From NCBI GenBank assembly GCA_016218665.1, contig JACRDI010000022.1, positions 1-60,908 of the forward strand: a DNA stretch of 60,908 nt. The letters are read 5' to 3'. Position numbers and translations under genes: made by a program. Each line of letters opens with the position of its first letter. The first letter of the stretch is position 1. The DNA comes from Desulfovibrio sp. GTDB lineage: Bacteria; Desulfobacterota; Desulfovibrionia; Desulfovibrionales; Desulfovibrionaceae. Shown in pieces: positions 10,601 through 18,954 of this stretch. The notes beneath the pieces were generated by a model that was given only the letters and a program-made list of their open reading frames with translations, had not been told where the DNA came from and did not search any database.

Positions 10601-10938
10601 TTCATGCGCAGGTTGAAGAAATGCTCCTGTGGCTGCTGGCCCGGCCCGAGGCCCGCCCGCACCTGGGCAAAGCCGGCGAGGAACTGACCATCCTGGACGA
10701 GGACGGCGGCTTCCTGCGGCCGGACCTGCTGCATTTCGCCCCGGACGGCCCGGTGGTGCTGGAGTTCAAGACCGGCCACGCCGAGGCCGAACACGCCCGG
10801 CAGCTGCGCGGCTACCTTGCCCTGGCCCGGGACATCGCCGCCCGCAGGGGGCAGCCTTCCCAGCCCAAAGGCTTCCTCGTATACCTGGACCGCCGCGTGG
10901 TTGAGCCCGTGTCCCTTGGCAAGGGGGACGCGGCATGA
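7624..10938 (+). CDS. addA: AddA/RecB-like UvrD-type helicase-nuclease
   Basis: A 1104-aa superfamily 1 helicase with a C-terminal PD-(D/E)XK nuclease, expected to process double-strand DNA ends for RecA repair with the AddB-like partner encoded next. Visible elements: Walker A SAGSGKTYAL (GSGKT 13-17), FTNKAAAEMRERV, Walker B LLVDEFQDTSRAQW (about 398-411), DVKQAIYGWRGGD, TIHKSKGLQFPV (His779), and YVAWTRAEEELYAF. The nuclease domain shows GKLAHKAVELL, LRPDLLHF and VLEFKTGHAEAE (Glu1047, Lys1049). It overlaps the EamA gene at its start and addB at its end by 4 bases each. RecB is the alternative name; pairing with an AddB-type Fe-S protein and no RecC or RecD favours AddA. Confidence 0.88.
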   Translation: MSAPFRQVKASAGSGKTYALTLRFLDLLAGCAEDAEADGLDGQEGPDTSGCRPGSACAAAGRMDRRYTWPEILAITFTNKAAAEMRERVLGALKERALGHSSGPGKALEPDKARRLLLEILRHTQHLGIRTIDSLLSLLVRLFALDQGLKPDFDTVFDESEALQGLLDRFLARCAADESGAEAALFEQAVRTLMEHEDKDGFWLQDVLRERFIELAKLLLQLAPALPGPLTTDQKRMADLLSVSYGELRLAVDALSQAVDGENLAPQANFLKMLDKFREAELFGKVPADSAYLAKDDLDECLLAKSKGRRSAAAQRAYEDFQTAAREHIRCQAVLSPAYALAPCVEIALVLLRGLGELQREKGFLFGAQMAGIVGQVLDGGLGVPDAFCRLGDRLHHLLVDEFQDTSRAQWSAAQPRASECLSKGGSLFYVGDVKQAIYGWRGGDARLFDEVAGDDELLAMSGGLKQDALPHNWRSRPEIIGFNNRVFSRLGDAKMARDVAETLLSGAPDDVLDAFVERIGAAFADSAQAVPEREGEQEPGRVQVRLLPATRTEDALEQGLDALADSLKNDILLRRRPGDVAVLVRTANHSDKVCERLVAEGLPIITENSLQLARHPVVGQVVSLLRLLDAPPDDVSFLAFVTGEELFLAESGLTLPQVLDWAATARGGGAGKQKGGLLSRFRDDFPEIHARLLAPFLLSTGLMRPYDLVQAALDTFQVLARHPEAELYVRRLLEVVHLAEEQGMGSLPRFLEFWGDKGVEEKVPLPESADAIRILTIHKSKGLQFPVCMVPFHNWSAGPRGELGVVELHGHRLLTRLTKALGRQYYENQAEGLMEQANLLYVAWTRAEEELYAFVPGTGDNQRLGPVPVLLHHLLEIPAEEAGLELGSAPACAGPVCQAPAAPPTSRDVAPLGRTPEFQAWLPRLRVFRHAVEDAGFDERARGKLAHKAVELLRPTGDDNCNDRHDARRAALLAFGEFPELRALADESREKLHAQVEEMLLWLLARPEARPHLGKAGEELTILDEDGGFLRPDLLHFAPDGPVVLEFKTGHAEAEHARQLRGYLALARDIAARRGQPSQPKGFLVYLDRRVVEPVSLGKGDAA

Positions 10939-13910
10939 GCGCGAACCTCATCCATCTGGTGCCCTGGAGCGCCGACTTCATCGCCGCCCTGGCCGAGCAC
11001 CTGGCCGCCCGCGTGGCGAACAACGCGGACGAGCTCGCCGCCACCCGTGTGGTGTTCCCGCACAACCGCCCGGCCCGCCACCTGCGCGCCGCCCTGGCGG
11101 CGCATCCGGCCCTGCCGCGGCCCTGTCTCATGCCGCGCATGCAGTCCCTGGACGATTTCCTGTCCGCCCTGCGGCGCGAACTGTCCCCCAAGCCGCTGCT
11201 GCGCGCCGGCAAGCTGGACCGCATCGGCGTGCTGCACGGCATCGTGCGCGAACTTGGGCTGGCTAACGGGCCGCTGCAAGGCCTTGCGGGCGACGCCCGG
11301 GCCTTCTTCCCCTGGGGCGCGCGGCTGGCCGGGCTGCTGGAGGAAATGGCCGGACAGGGCGTGCGCCCGGCGGCCATCCACAACCTGGCGGGAGAGGTGA
11401 CGCCCTGGGCCGAGGCGCTCCTCGGCCAGTTGGACGCCATCGGGCAGGCGTACCACGCGGCCCTGGATGCGCGCGGCTGGACCACGCCCGGCCTGGACAG
11501 CCTGTGGCTCTCGCAACATCTGGACGAGGCCGCGCAGGCCCTGTCCGGCGAGCGCCTCGTTTTCGCGGGCTTCCACGCCTTGAGCGGCACCGAGGAACCC
11601 GTGCTGCACCGCCTGTGGCGCGAGGGGGCGGAAGTGTTCTGGCACAGCGACCCCGCCCTGGCCAGCGGCGAACGTTCCGTCTGGGCCGCGCGGGAGCACG
11701 GCCGCTGGCTTGCCCGCTGGCGCGCCCGGGCCGTGCCGGTTCAGGATGCGCCCGATGCGGCCACACGGATTTCCGCCCCGCAGGTGCGGCGCTTCTACGA
11801 GGGGTTCGATCTGCACTCCCAGCTCTCGGTGCTGCAGCGCGAGCTCTCCGCCCTGCCGGACACCGCCTCCACGGCCGTGGTGCTGCCCGACCCCGGCGCG
11901 CTGGTGCCGGTGATGCACCACCTGCCCGCGGCCGAGGCCAACATCAGCATGGGCTATCCCCTGGGGCGCTCGGCCCTGGCGCAACTGCTGGAAAGCATCC
12001 TGACCCTGCACGAGAACGGCGACGGCGCGGGCAAATACGCCTGGCGCGACCTGGTGGCCCTGGTGCGGCATCCGCTGCTGCGTGTGCTGCGCGCGGGCGA
12101 TGCGGCGGAAATGCCGCTCAAGAGCGCCTACGTGGCCTGGGAGCGGCACATCCGCGCCGCCGGCGCCTACCAGTCGCCTGCGGAATGGGCCTTCGTGTAC
12201 GAGGCCGACGACTTTTCCGCCCCGGAAGACGAGGTCCGCGCCCTGCACGCCGAGGTGCTCAACGCCTGCTTCGCCAACTTCGCCAAGGTGCGCACCCTGC
12301 GCCAGGCCGGAGAGGCCCTGGACGCGCTATGCGGACTTCTGCGCAACCGCGGCGGCGACACCTGGCGCAGGAACCTCATCGACGCCGAATGCCTGCTCCG
12401 GCTCTGGCAGTCCGTGGTGCCGGAACTCACGGGCAGCATCCTGGCCGACGAGGACTACGGCCAGGCCCTGGTGTTCCTCATGCTGCGCCACCTGGTGGAT
12501 GCCGAGCGCGTGTCCTTCGAGCCCGAGCCCCTGGCCGGGCTGCAGGTGCTGGGCATGCTGGAGACACGCCTGCTCTCCTTTGAGCGCCTGTTCATCCTGG
12601 ACGCCACGGAGGACAAGCTCCCCGGCGCGAACGCCCCGGACCCGCTGCTGCCCGATCCCCTGCGCCAGGCCCTGGGCCTGCCCGGCAGGCGCGAGCGCGA
12701 CAGCGTGGCCGCGCACAACTTCTTCCGCCTGCTCATGGGCGCGCGGCAGGTGACGGTGCTCTACCAGGCCGGCGTGCGGCCCGGCGCCCTGGAAGGCAAG
12801 AGCGAGCGCAGCCGCTATGTGGAGCAGTTGCTGTGGGAGCTGGAGGCGCGGCAAGGCGCGCTGGTGAAGGCCCGCCCCATGGACGACGAGCACGCCCCCC
12901 TGCGCGCCGTGGGCTTCCCCGTATGCCCCATCCTGCCCAGCAGGCCGCCAGTGGCCATGACGCCCGCCCTGCGCGCCCGGCTGGCCGCCCGCCTTGCGGA
13001 CAAGGGCGTGACGCCCTCGCAGCTTGAGGTCTGGCTCACCTGCCCCAAGAAGGCGCTGTACGCCCAGGTGCTTGGCCTTCGGCCCATGCAGGAGGTGGAG
13101 GAGGACGGCGACCGCGCCCGGCTGGGCGAGATCGTGCACCGGGTGCTCAAGGATTTCCTGACGCCCCTTGTGGGCCGGCCCATCCACGCGCAAATGCTCG
13201 ACGCCGAGGCGCTGGGCGCAGCCTTTGCCGGCGCCGTGCTGGACGAGCCGAGCTTCCGCGAGATGCCCTACGACGCCCGCGTGGCCCTGCTGGCCGCCGG
13301 ACGCGAACGCCTGGGCCGCTTCGCGGCCAACCTGCCCTCCACCACCGTGCGCGCCCTGGAGCTTCCGGTCTTGACCCGCGTCGCCCTTGGGGGCATGGAA
13401 GGCGCGGTGCTGGCGGACGTGGCGCTGCAGGGCCGCATCGACCGGGTAGACGAGCGGACAGGCGAGCGGACAGACGACCGGGCAGGCGCGCACATGGTGC
13501 TGGACTACAAGACCGGCGGCATCAAGGGCTCCGCGCAGGCCTGGCTCGATGGCGACCTGTTCCAGCGCATGGCCGCCGCTGCGCCCGGCTCGCCCGAGGC
13601 TGAGCAGCTCTACCGGGAGCTGGCGGAAAGCGGACTGGACGTGCAACTGCCCCTGTACCTGCACCTGCTCTCGCAGACGCCCGGCTATGACCCTGGCGAG
13701 GCCGCCTGGGTGGAGCTCAAGAGCGACGGCTCCGAGAAGCCGCTCTTCGGGCCCAAGGTGGAGCCGGAGGATCGGACAGCGGTCATTGCGGACCGCGCCC
13801 CGGCCCTGGTGCGCTTCACCCTGTCGCACCTGCTGGCCGCGCCGGAGCTGCCGGCCCTGCCCGGCAGGCACTGCGACTGGTGCGATTTCAAGGCCCTGTG
13901 CGGGGCATAG
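10935..13910 (+). CDS. addB: AddB-like PD-(D/E)XK nuclease with 4Fe-4S cysteines
   Basis: Second subunit of the presumed AddAB end-processing nuclease, 991 aa. The N-terminal part is a helicase-like, probably inactive fold. The C-terminal third is a nuclease domain with RLGEIVHRVLKDFL and MVLDYKTGG (Asp and Lys of the active site). Four cysteines match the Fe-S staple of AddB-type nucleases: Cys703 (LTCPKKALYAQ) and Cys980, Cys983, Cys989 (HCDWCDFKALC) at the extreme C-terminus. I see no intact Walker A at the N-terminus. The start overlaps addA by ATGA, implying coupled synthesis of the two subunits. Confidence 0.85.
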   Translation: MSANLIHLVPWSADFIAALAEHLAARVANNADELAATRVVFPHNRPARHLRAALAAHPALPRPCLMPRMQSLDDFLSALRRELSPKPLLRAGKLDRIGVLHGIVRELGLANGPLQGLAGDARAFFPWGARLAGLLEEMAGQGVRPAAIHNLAGEVTPWAEALLGQLDAIGQAYHAALDARGWTTPGLDSLWLSQHLDEAAQALSGERLVFAGFHALSGTEEPVLHRLWREGAEVFWHSDPALASGERSVWAAREHGRWLARWRARAVPVQDAPDAATRISAPQVRRFYEGFDLHSQLSVLQRELSALPDTASTAVVLPDPGALVPVMHHLPAAEANISMGYPLGRSALAQLLESILTLHENGDGAGKYAWRDLVALVRHPLLRVLRAGDAAEMPLKSAYVAWERHIRAAGAYQSPAEWAFVYEADDFSAPEDEVRALHAEVLNACFANFAKVRTLRQAGEALDALCGLLRNRGGDTWRRNLIDAECLLRLWQSVVPELTGSILADEDYGQALVFLMLRHLVDAERVSFEPEPLAGLQVLGMLETRLLSFERLFILDATEDKLPGANAPDPLLPDPLRQALGLPGRRERDSVAAHNFFRLLMGARQVTVLYQAGVRPGALEGKSERSRYVEQLLWELEARQGALVKARPMDDEHAPLRAVGFPVCPILPSRPPVAMTPALRARLAARLADKGVTPSQLEVWLTCPKKALYAQVLGLRPMQEVEEDGDRARLGEIVHRVLKDFLTPLVGRPIHAQMLDAEALGAAFAGAVLDEPSFREMPYDARVALLAAGRERLGRFAANLPSTTVRALELPVLTRVALGGMEGAVLADVALQGRIDRVDERTGERTDDRAGAHMVLDYKTGGIKGSAQAWLDGDLFQRMAAAAPGSPEAEQLYRELAESGLDVQLPLYLHLLSQTPGYDPGEAAWVELKSDGSEKPLFGPKVEPEDRTAVIADRAPALVRFTLSHLLAAPELPALPGRHCDWCDFKALCGA

Positions 13911-13937
13911 GCCCCAAGGCCAGGACAAGGAGAATCA

Positions 13938-14381
13938 ATGAAATTTTCCGAAGGACGCATGGGCCGCGTGTTCGTGCTGCGGCTGGAGGACGGCGACCGG
14001 CTGCCGGAGTGCATCGAGGCCTTTGCGGCCGAAAAGGGCGTGGCCCAGGCCTTCTGCGCCCTGGTGGGCGGCGTGGGTTCGGGCCGCATCGTGGTGGGCC
14101 CGCAGGACGGCGCGGCCATGCCGCCCGTGCCCATGCTCACGGAGCTTGTGGGCGCGCACGAGGCCGCCGCAGTGGGCACCCTGTTCCCGGACGAAGCGGG
14201 AAGGCCCAAGCTGCACATGCACGCCACCTTCGGCCGCGGCGAGACGGTGAAGACCGGCTGCATCCGCCCCGGCATCGACATCTGGACCATCGGCGAATTC
14301 GTCATCATCGAGCTCCTCGGCCTGGGCCTGACGCGCAAGCGCGACGCGGCCACGGGCTTCGAGCTGCTCGCCCCGAAATAG
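13938..14381 (+). CDS. PPC-domain (DUF296) DNA-binding-like protein
   Basis: A 147-aa single-domain protein of the PCC/PPC (DUF296) family, recognised by FVLRLEDGDRLPECIEAFAAEKG, the CALVGGVGSGRIVVG segment and a metal-site-like LHMHATFGRG. Bacterial members are trimeric and of unclear role; plant relatives are fused to AT-hooks. ATG at 13938 follows AAGGAG. It sits 27 bases after addB and 16 before lhgO in the same direction, so it is probably in the same transcript. Confidence 0.8.
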   Translation: MKFSEGRMGRVFVLRLEDGDRLPECIEAFAAEKGVAQAFCALVGGVGSGRIVVGPQDGAAMPPVPMLTELVGAHEAAAVGTLFPDEAGRPKLHMHATFGRGETVKTGCIRPGIDIWTIGEFVIIELLGLGLTRKRDAATGFELLAPK

Positions 14382-14397
14382 GCACAGGACACACCAC

Positions 14398-15618
14398 ATG
14401 ACCAACACGAGCATCCTCATCTGCGGCGCGGGCATCGTCGGCCTCACCGTGGCCCGCGACCTCGTGGCCGCCGGCCACTCCGACATCCTCATCATCGACA
14501 AGGAGCCCGAGGCCGGCAGGCACGCCTCCGGCCGCAACAGCGGCGTGCTGCACGCGGGCATCTATTATGCGCCCGGCTCCCTGCGGGCCCAGTCCTGCCT
14601 GCAGGGCAACTTCCGCATGAAGCAGTACTGCGAGGAGCGCGGCCTGCCCATGCTCAAGACCGGCAAGGTCATCGTCGCGCGCGACGAATCCGAGCTGCCC
14701 ACCCTGCGCGAGCTTTACAGCCGCGCCACCCAGAACGGGGCCAAGGTGGAGCTCATCGACGACAGGCAGCTCGCCGAGATCGAGCCCAACGCCAAAAGCG
14801 CGGGCCAGGCGCTGTTCTCCCATTACACCGCCGTGGTGGACCCCAAGGCCATCCTGAAGAGCATCCAGGCCGAGCTGCTGGCCACGGGCAAGGTGAAAAT
14901 CCAGTTCGGCGCGCGCTTCCTCGGGCTCGGACCCAGGCAGGACAAAAGGCTCACGGTGAAGACCACCGCGGGAGACATCGCCTGCGCCTTCTTCCTGAAC
15001 GCGGCGGGAGCCTACGGCGACGTGGTGGCCCACGCCTTCGGCCTGGGGGCCGACTACCAGCTCATCCCCTTCAAGGGCATCTACAAGAAGCTCAAGAAGG
15101 ACAGGGCCCACATGATCCGGGGCAGCATCTACCCCGTGCCGAACATCAAGAACCCCTTCCTGGGCGTGCACTTCACCCGCGGGGCGCACGGCGACGTGTA
15201 CCTGGGCCCCACGGCCATTCCGGCCTTCGGCCGCGAGAACTACGGCATCCTCTCCGGCATCGATTCCGAAGCCTTCTCCATCCTCCTGCGCGACGCGGTG
15301 CTCTTCTTCCGCAACAAGAAGTTCCGCGAGGTGGCCCTTGAGGAGCCCCGCAAGTACAGCTTCAGCTATTTCTTCAACGATGCCAAGAAGCTGGTAAAGC
15401 AGCTCTCCCCGGACGACATCGAGGAGACGCCCAAGGCGGGCATCCGCCCCCAGCTGGTGGACGTGAAGAAGAACGAGCTGGTCATGGACTTCGTCATCGA
15501 GGGCACGGACGAGAGCGTGCACGTGCTGAACTCCATTTCTCCGGCCTTCACCAGCTCGCTGTTCTTCTCGGAGATGCTGCTGACCCAGTACATCGAGCCG
15601 AAGCTCCGCAAGCTTTAG
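14398..15618 (+). CDS. lhgO: L-2-hydroxyglutarate oxidase
   Basis: FAD-dependent oxidase or dehydrogenase that converts L-2-hydroxyglutarate to 2-oxoglutarate, passing electrons to quinone in E. coli. The 406-aa protein starts with the FAD-binding ILICGAGIVGLTVARDL and continues with the family signature GRHASGRNSGVLHAGIYY. FRPQ-like elements (AGIRPQLVD) and a DFVIEG segment near the end also match the family. A hydrophobic, membrane-peripheral protein is expected. In an anaerobe it may clear the side product of malate or 2-oxoglutarate enzymes rather than act with oxygen. Confidence 0.88.
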   Translation: MTNTSILICGAGIVGLTVARDLVAAGHSDILIIDKEPEAGRHASGRNSGVLHAGIYYAPGSLRAQSCLQGNFRMKQYCEERGLPMLKTGKVIVARDESELPTLRELYSRATQNGAKVELIDDRQLAEIEPNAKSAGQALFSHYTAVVDPKAILKSIQAELLATGKVKIQFGARFLGLGPRQDKRLTVKTTAGDIACAFFLNAAGAYGDVVAHAFGLGADYQLIPFKGIYKKLKKDRAHMIRGSIYPVPNIKNPFLGVHFTRGAHGDVYLGPTAIPAFGRENYGILSGIDSEAFSILLRDAVLFFRNKKFREVALEEPRKYSFSYFFNDAKKLVKQLSPDDIEETPKAGIRPQLVDVKKNELVMDFVIEGTDESVHVLNSISPAFTSSLFFSEMLLTQYIEPKLRKL

Positions 15619-15695
15619 AGCCCCAAGGCTTCCAGACGCCTTGACAAGGCTTTTAAAACGGTGAACAAGGCCTCAACTAAACTGAGAGGTCCCTC

Positions 15696-16826
15696 ATGAA
15701 ACTCCCAGAACTTCGATTCGGCGACCGCATCGCCCAGCTGCCCATCATCCAGGGCGGCATGGGCGTCGGCATTTCCCTTTCCGGCCTCGCCACTGCCGTG
15801 GCCAATGAAGGCGGCGTCGGCGTCATCGCCGCGGCCATGATCGGCATGGGCGAGCCCGACGTAGCCAAGAACCCCACCGAAGCCAACATCCGCGCCCTGC
15901 GCGAGGAGATCCGCAAAGCCAAGGAGCGCATGACCCAGGGCCTGCTCGGCGTCAACATCATGGTGGCGCTGACCAACTTCACGGACATGGTGCGCACGTC
16001 CATCCGCGAAGGGGCCGACGTCATCTTCTCCGGCGCAGGCCTGCCGCTGGACCTGCCCAAGTACCTGCGCGAGGAGCTCCCCGGCGAGATGGCCGAAAAG
16101 GCCCGCACCAAGCTGGTGCCCATCGTTTCCTCCGGCCGGGCGGCCGCCGTGCTGTGCAAGAAGTGGCTCATGCACTACAACTACCTGCCCGACGGCTTCG
16201 TGGTGGAGGGCCCCAAGGCGGGCGGTCACCTCGGCTTCAAGCCCGAGGAGATCGACGCGCCCGAGTTCCAGCTGGAGAAGATCGTGCCCGAGGTGGTGGA
16301 GGCCGTGAAGCCCTTCGAGGCCGAAACCGGCCGCCGCATCCCGGTCATCGCCGCGGGCGGCATCTACACCGGCGCGGACATCGCCAAGTACCTGGACATG
16401 GGCGCCTCCGGCGTGCAGATGGGCACCCGCTTCGTGGCCACCCACGAGTGCGACGCCGACCAGGCCTTCAAGGAGGCCTTCGTCAACGCCCGGCGCGAGG
16501 ACGTCACCGTCATCAAGAGCCCGGTGGGCATGCCCGGCCGCGCGATCTTCAACGACTTCCTCCAGGCCGTGCGCGAGGGCCGCAAGAAGCCCTTCAAGTG
16601 CCCCTTCCACTGCATCAAGAGCTGCGACTTCACCAACACGCCCTACTGCATCTCCCAGGCCCTGGTGAGCGCCAAGAAGGGCATCCTCAAGCACGGCTTC
16701 GCCTTCTGCGGCGAAAACGTGTGGCGGGTGGACAAGATCATGAGCGTGAAGGAGCTCATCGGCGGACTCAAGCAGGAATTCGACGAGTTCTGCGCCCAGA
16801 AGCGGGCCCAGTTCGTTGGCAAATAA
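15696..16826 (+). CDS. Nitronate monooxygenase-family FMN protein
   Basis: A 376-aa TIM-barrel flavoprotein of the nitronate monooxygenase / enoyl-ACP reductase II (FabK-like) family. The N-terminus has LPIIQGGMGVGISLSGLA. FMN-phosphate residues are in VIAAGGIYTGADIAKYLDMGA, followed by GVQMGTRFVATHECDA. EGPKAGGHLGF carries the conserved histidine. The C-terminal part contains four closely spaced cysteines (KCPFHCIKSCDFTNTPYC), which looks like a metal or Fe-S site and is not needed in classical nitronate monooxygenases. The start has GAGAGGTCC upstream. The true substrate is unknown. Confidence 0.82.
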   Translation: MKLPELRFGDRIAQLPIIQGGMGVGISLSGLATAVANEGGVGVIAAAMIGMGEPDVAKNPTEANIRALREEIRKAKERMTQGLLGVNIMVALTNFTDMVRTSIREGADVIFSGAGLPLDLPKYLREELPGEMAEKARTKLVPIVSSGRAAAVLCKKWLMHYNYLPDGFVVEGPKAGGHLGFKPEEIDAPEFQLEKIVPEVVEAVKPFEAETGRRIPVIAAGGIYTGADIAKYLDMGASGVQMGTRFVATHECDADQAFKEAFVNARREDVTVIKSPVGMPGRAIFNDFLQAVREGRKKPFKCPFHCIKSCDFTNTPYCISQALVSAKKGILKHGFAFCGENVWRVDKIMSVKELIGGLKQEFDEFCAQKRAQFVGK

Positions 16827-16856
16827 TCCCACACATCACACAGCGCAGGAGAATCA

Positions 16857-17366
16857 ATGAGCAATCCCACCGTCCTGATCGAGACCCCCATGGGCGAAAT
16901 GCTCGTGGAGCTGTGGCCCGACAAGGCCCCCGAAACCGTCGCCAACCTCCTGTCCTACGTAGACGAGGAATTCTACGATGGCCTCATCTTCCACCGCGTC
17001 ATCAAGAACTTCATGATCCAGGGCGGCGGCATGGACATGATGATGCGCGAGAAGAAGAACAAGGCCCCCATCAAGAACGAGGCCCGGGCCGACACGCCCA
17101 ACGAGGCCTTCACCCTGGCCATGGCCCGCACCATGGACCCGCACAGCGCCACCAGCCAGTTCTTCATCAACGTGAAGGACAACGACTTCCTGAACTTCAG
17201 CGCTCCCACGGCCCAGGGCTACGGCTACGCCGTGTTCGGCAAGGTGACCGAGGGCCAGGACGTGGCCACCAAGATCAGCACCGTGCGCACCAAGAACTAC
17301 CTGGGCCACGGCGACGTGCCCTCCGACCCCATCACCATCATCAGCATCCGCCGCTTCGAAGTGTAG
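16857..17366 (+). CDS. Cyclophilin-type peptidyl-prolyl isomerase
   Basis: A 169-aa cyclophilin without a signal peptide, so cytoplasmic, similar in size to PpiB. Active-site elements include DGLIFHRVIKNFMIQGG, the FTLAMARTMDPHSATSQFFINV region and YAVFGKVTEGQDVATKI. It accelerates cis-trans isomerisation of Xaa-Pro bonds. ATG at 16857 is preceded by AGGAG. It is the last gene before a strong terminator and lies 30 bases after the flavoprotein gene. Confidence 0.92.
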   Translation: MSNPTVLIETPMGEMLVELWPDKAPETVANLLSYVDEEFYDGLIFHRVIKNFMIQGGGMDMMMREKKNKAPIKNEARADTPNEAFTLAMARTMDPHSATSQFFINVKDNDFLNFSAPTAQGYGYAVFGKVTEGQDVATKISTVRTKNYLGHGDVPSDPITIISIRRFEV

Positions 17367-17390
17367 GCTGGCGGCAGCCTCGAAAACAGA

Positions 17391-17421
17391 CGGCGCGCTC
17401 CAGGCGGGGCGCGCCGTTTTT
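17391..17421 (+). terminator. Rho-independent terminator after cyclophilin gene
   Basis: Perfect stem CGGCGCGC (17391-17398) / GCGCGCCG (17409-17416), a 10-base loop and a TTTTT tail. It ends the + strand run that starts near 5.7 kb. Confidence 0.88.
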
Positions 17422-17482
17422 CATTGCGCGATCACGCCGGAATCACCGGTCCGCGCCGCCTCCGCAGGCGTGATGATCAGGA

Positions 17483-17920
17483 TCAGATATCGGCTTCCAG
17501 GTCCGTTTCGGTGCGCACGGCGATGCCGTTGCGCTTGAGCAGCGCGGCGAACAGGCCGTCGCCCGGCACGAGGGCGCCGGAAAACGTGCCGTCGTACACC
17601 TGCCCGCAGCCGCAGGAGGGCGAGCGGGCCTTGAGGACGGCCAAGGCGCAGCCCCTGGCGCGGGCCGCGTCGAGCCCCAGGCGGGCCCCCCGCTCGAATT
17701 CTGCCGTCACATCACGGCCGGCCCTGCTCATGGCCCGCCCGGCCACCAATTCCACGGGCGCGCGCGGGGTGGGCAGGCCGCCCAGCACCTCCGGGCACAC
17801 GGGCACGGCCCTGCCCTCCTCCACCAGCCGCAGCACGGCCGGATGCGGCGCCGCGGAACCATCGTAGCGGCAGGGTTCTCCGGCCAGGCAGGCGCTCACC
17901 AGCAGGGGCGCGCCGCTCAT
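17483..17920 (-). CDS. DUF523 protein
   Basis: A 145-aa protein of the DUF523 family, recognised by LLVSACLAGEPCRYDG, a CPEVLGGLPTPR motif and the cysteine-containing KARSPSCGCG. Conserved cysteines (SACL, CRY, VCPE, PSCGCG) suggest metal or nucleotide chemistry, but the family has no established function. Its ATG overlaps the xerC stop by 4 bases, so it is the distal gene of that operon. Confidence 0.85.
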   Translation of the reverse strand: MSGAPLLVSACLAGEPCRYDGSAAPHPAVLRLVEEGRAVPVCPEVLGGLPTPRAPVELVAGRAMSRAGRDVTAEFERGARLGLDAARARGCALAVLKARSPSCGCGQVYDGTFSGALVPGDGLFAALLKRNGIAVRTETDLEADI

Positions 17921-18954
17921 TTCTTGTCCCCGGAAGGTTCCTCTCCAGAATCAGGCCGGGCGGTCCCGGACTGGTCCGAATAGGGGTGCGCCTTGTCGTA
18001 CACCTCCATGATGCGCCGCATGTCGAGGTGGGTGTAGCGCTCGGTGGTGGAAAGGCGCGAGTGGCCGAGCAGTTCCTGCACGCTGCGCAGGTCTGCCCCG
18101 GCCTGCAACAGGTGCGAGGCGAAGCTGTGGCGCAGGGTGTGCGGGTGCACGCCCTGGCCCACGCCAGCCGCTTGCGCCAGCCGCTCCAGAATGCGCTGGG
18201 CCTCGCGCCGGGAGAGCGGACCTCCGCGCGCGCCCAGAAACAGCGCCTGCGCGTCCGCTCCGCCAAGCCCCTCGCGCTCCTTCAGGTACTCCGCCATGCG
18301 CAGTTTGGCGGCCTCGCTCAAGGGCGCAAGGCGCTCCTTGCTCCCCTTGCCGCGCACACGCACAAAGCCCCTGTCCGCGCGGATGTCGTCCACCGTGAGG
18401 GACAGGGCCTCGCTGATGCGCAGGCCCGAGCCGTAAAGCAGCTCGGCCAGGGCCAGGTCGCGCATGCCTTCCGGTCCCGGGCGGGCCGGGGCGTCCATGA
18501 GGGAACTTGCCTGGTCCACGTTGAGAGCGCGGGGCTGGCGCTTCTCCTGCCTGGGGTTGCGCAGGCCGGCAAGGGGGCTCTGGGCGATCATGCGGTGGCG
18601 CAGAAGGTAGCGGAAGAACGAGCGCAGGGTGGAGAGCTTGCGGGCCATGCTGGACTTCTTCTGGCGCTGGCGGTGCAGCTCGGCCAGGAAGCCGGTGGCG
18701 TCGTCGCGGGCGATGGAATCAAAGTCGCCCAGGGCCTTGCCCCGGCGGACGAGGAAGGCGGCAAACTGCTCCAGGTCCGTGGCGTAGGCGCGCACCGTGG
18801 CCGGGCTGTAGCCCTTCTCCACCTCCAGAAAAGCCAAAAAGCCTTGGCAAACCTCTGGAAGCGGGGGTTGCGCCCCGCCGTCGTCCGCCGAGTTCTTCGG
18901 CGTGTGCTCCGGCGTGTTCTTTGGCGCGCTAGTCGGTGCGCCTGTCGAGGACAT
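17917..18954 (-). CDS. xerC: Tyrosine recombinase XerC/XerD type
   Basis: Site-specific recombinase, most likely the chromosome-dimer resolution enzyme acting at dif. The 345-aa protein has a SAM-like core-binding domain (FLAFLEVEKGYSPATVRAYATDL) and a catalytic domain. Catalytic residues are visible in GSGLRISEALSL (Arg), HTLRHSFASHLLQAG (His-x-x-Arg) and GHSRLSTTERYTH (His, nucleophile Tyr). The ATG at 18954 lies within the end of the GGDEF gene (26-base overlap); the conserved domain begins about 32 residues later, so a shorter non-ATG start is possible. FtsK, its usual partner, is encoded at 42.6-44.9 kb. Confidence 0.88.
   Translation of the reverse strand: MSSTGAPTSAPKNTPEHTPKNSADDGGAQPPLPEVCQGFLAFLEVEKGYSPATVRAYATDLEQFAAFLVRRGKALGDFDSIARDDATGFLAELHRQRQKKSSMARKLSTLRSFFRYLLRHRMIAQSPLAGLRNPRQEKRQPRALNVDQASSLMDAPARPGPEGMRDLALAELLYGSGLRISEALSLTVDDIRADRGFVRVRGKGSKERLAPLSEAAKLRMAEYLKEREGLGGADAQALFLGARGGPLSRREAQRILERLAQAAGVGQGVHPHTLRHSFASHLLQAGADLRSVQELLGHSRLSTTERYTHLDMRRIMEVYDKAHPYSDQSGTARPDSGEEPSGDKK

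Noticed and set aside
7537..10794. Long - strand open frame opposite addA
   Set aside because: Shadow of the helicase gene; no motif and no ribosome site.
15640..15670. TTGACA upstream of the nitronate monooxygenase-like gene as a promoter
   Set aside because: No acceptable -10 at 16-18 bases; the gene is more simply part of the upstream transcript.
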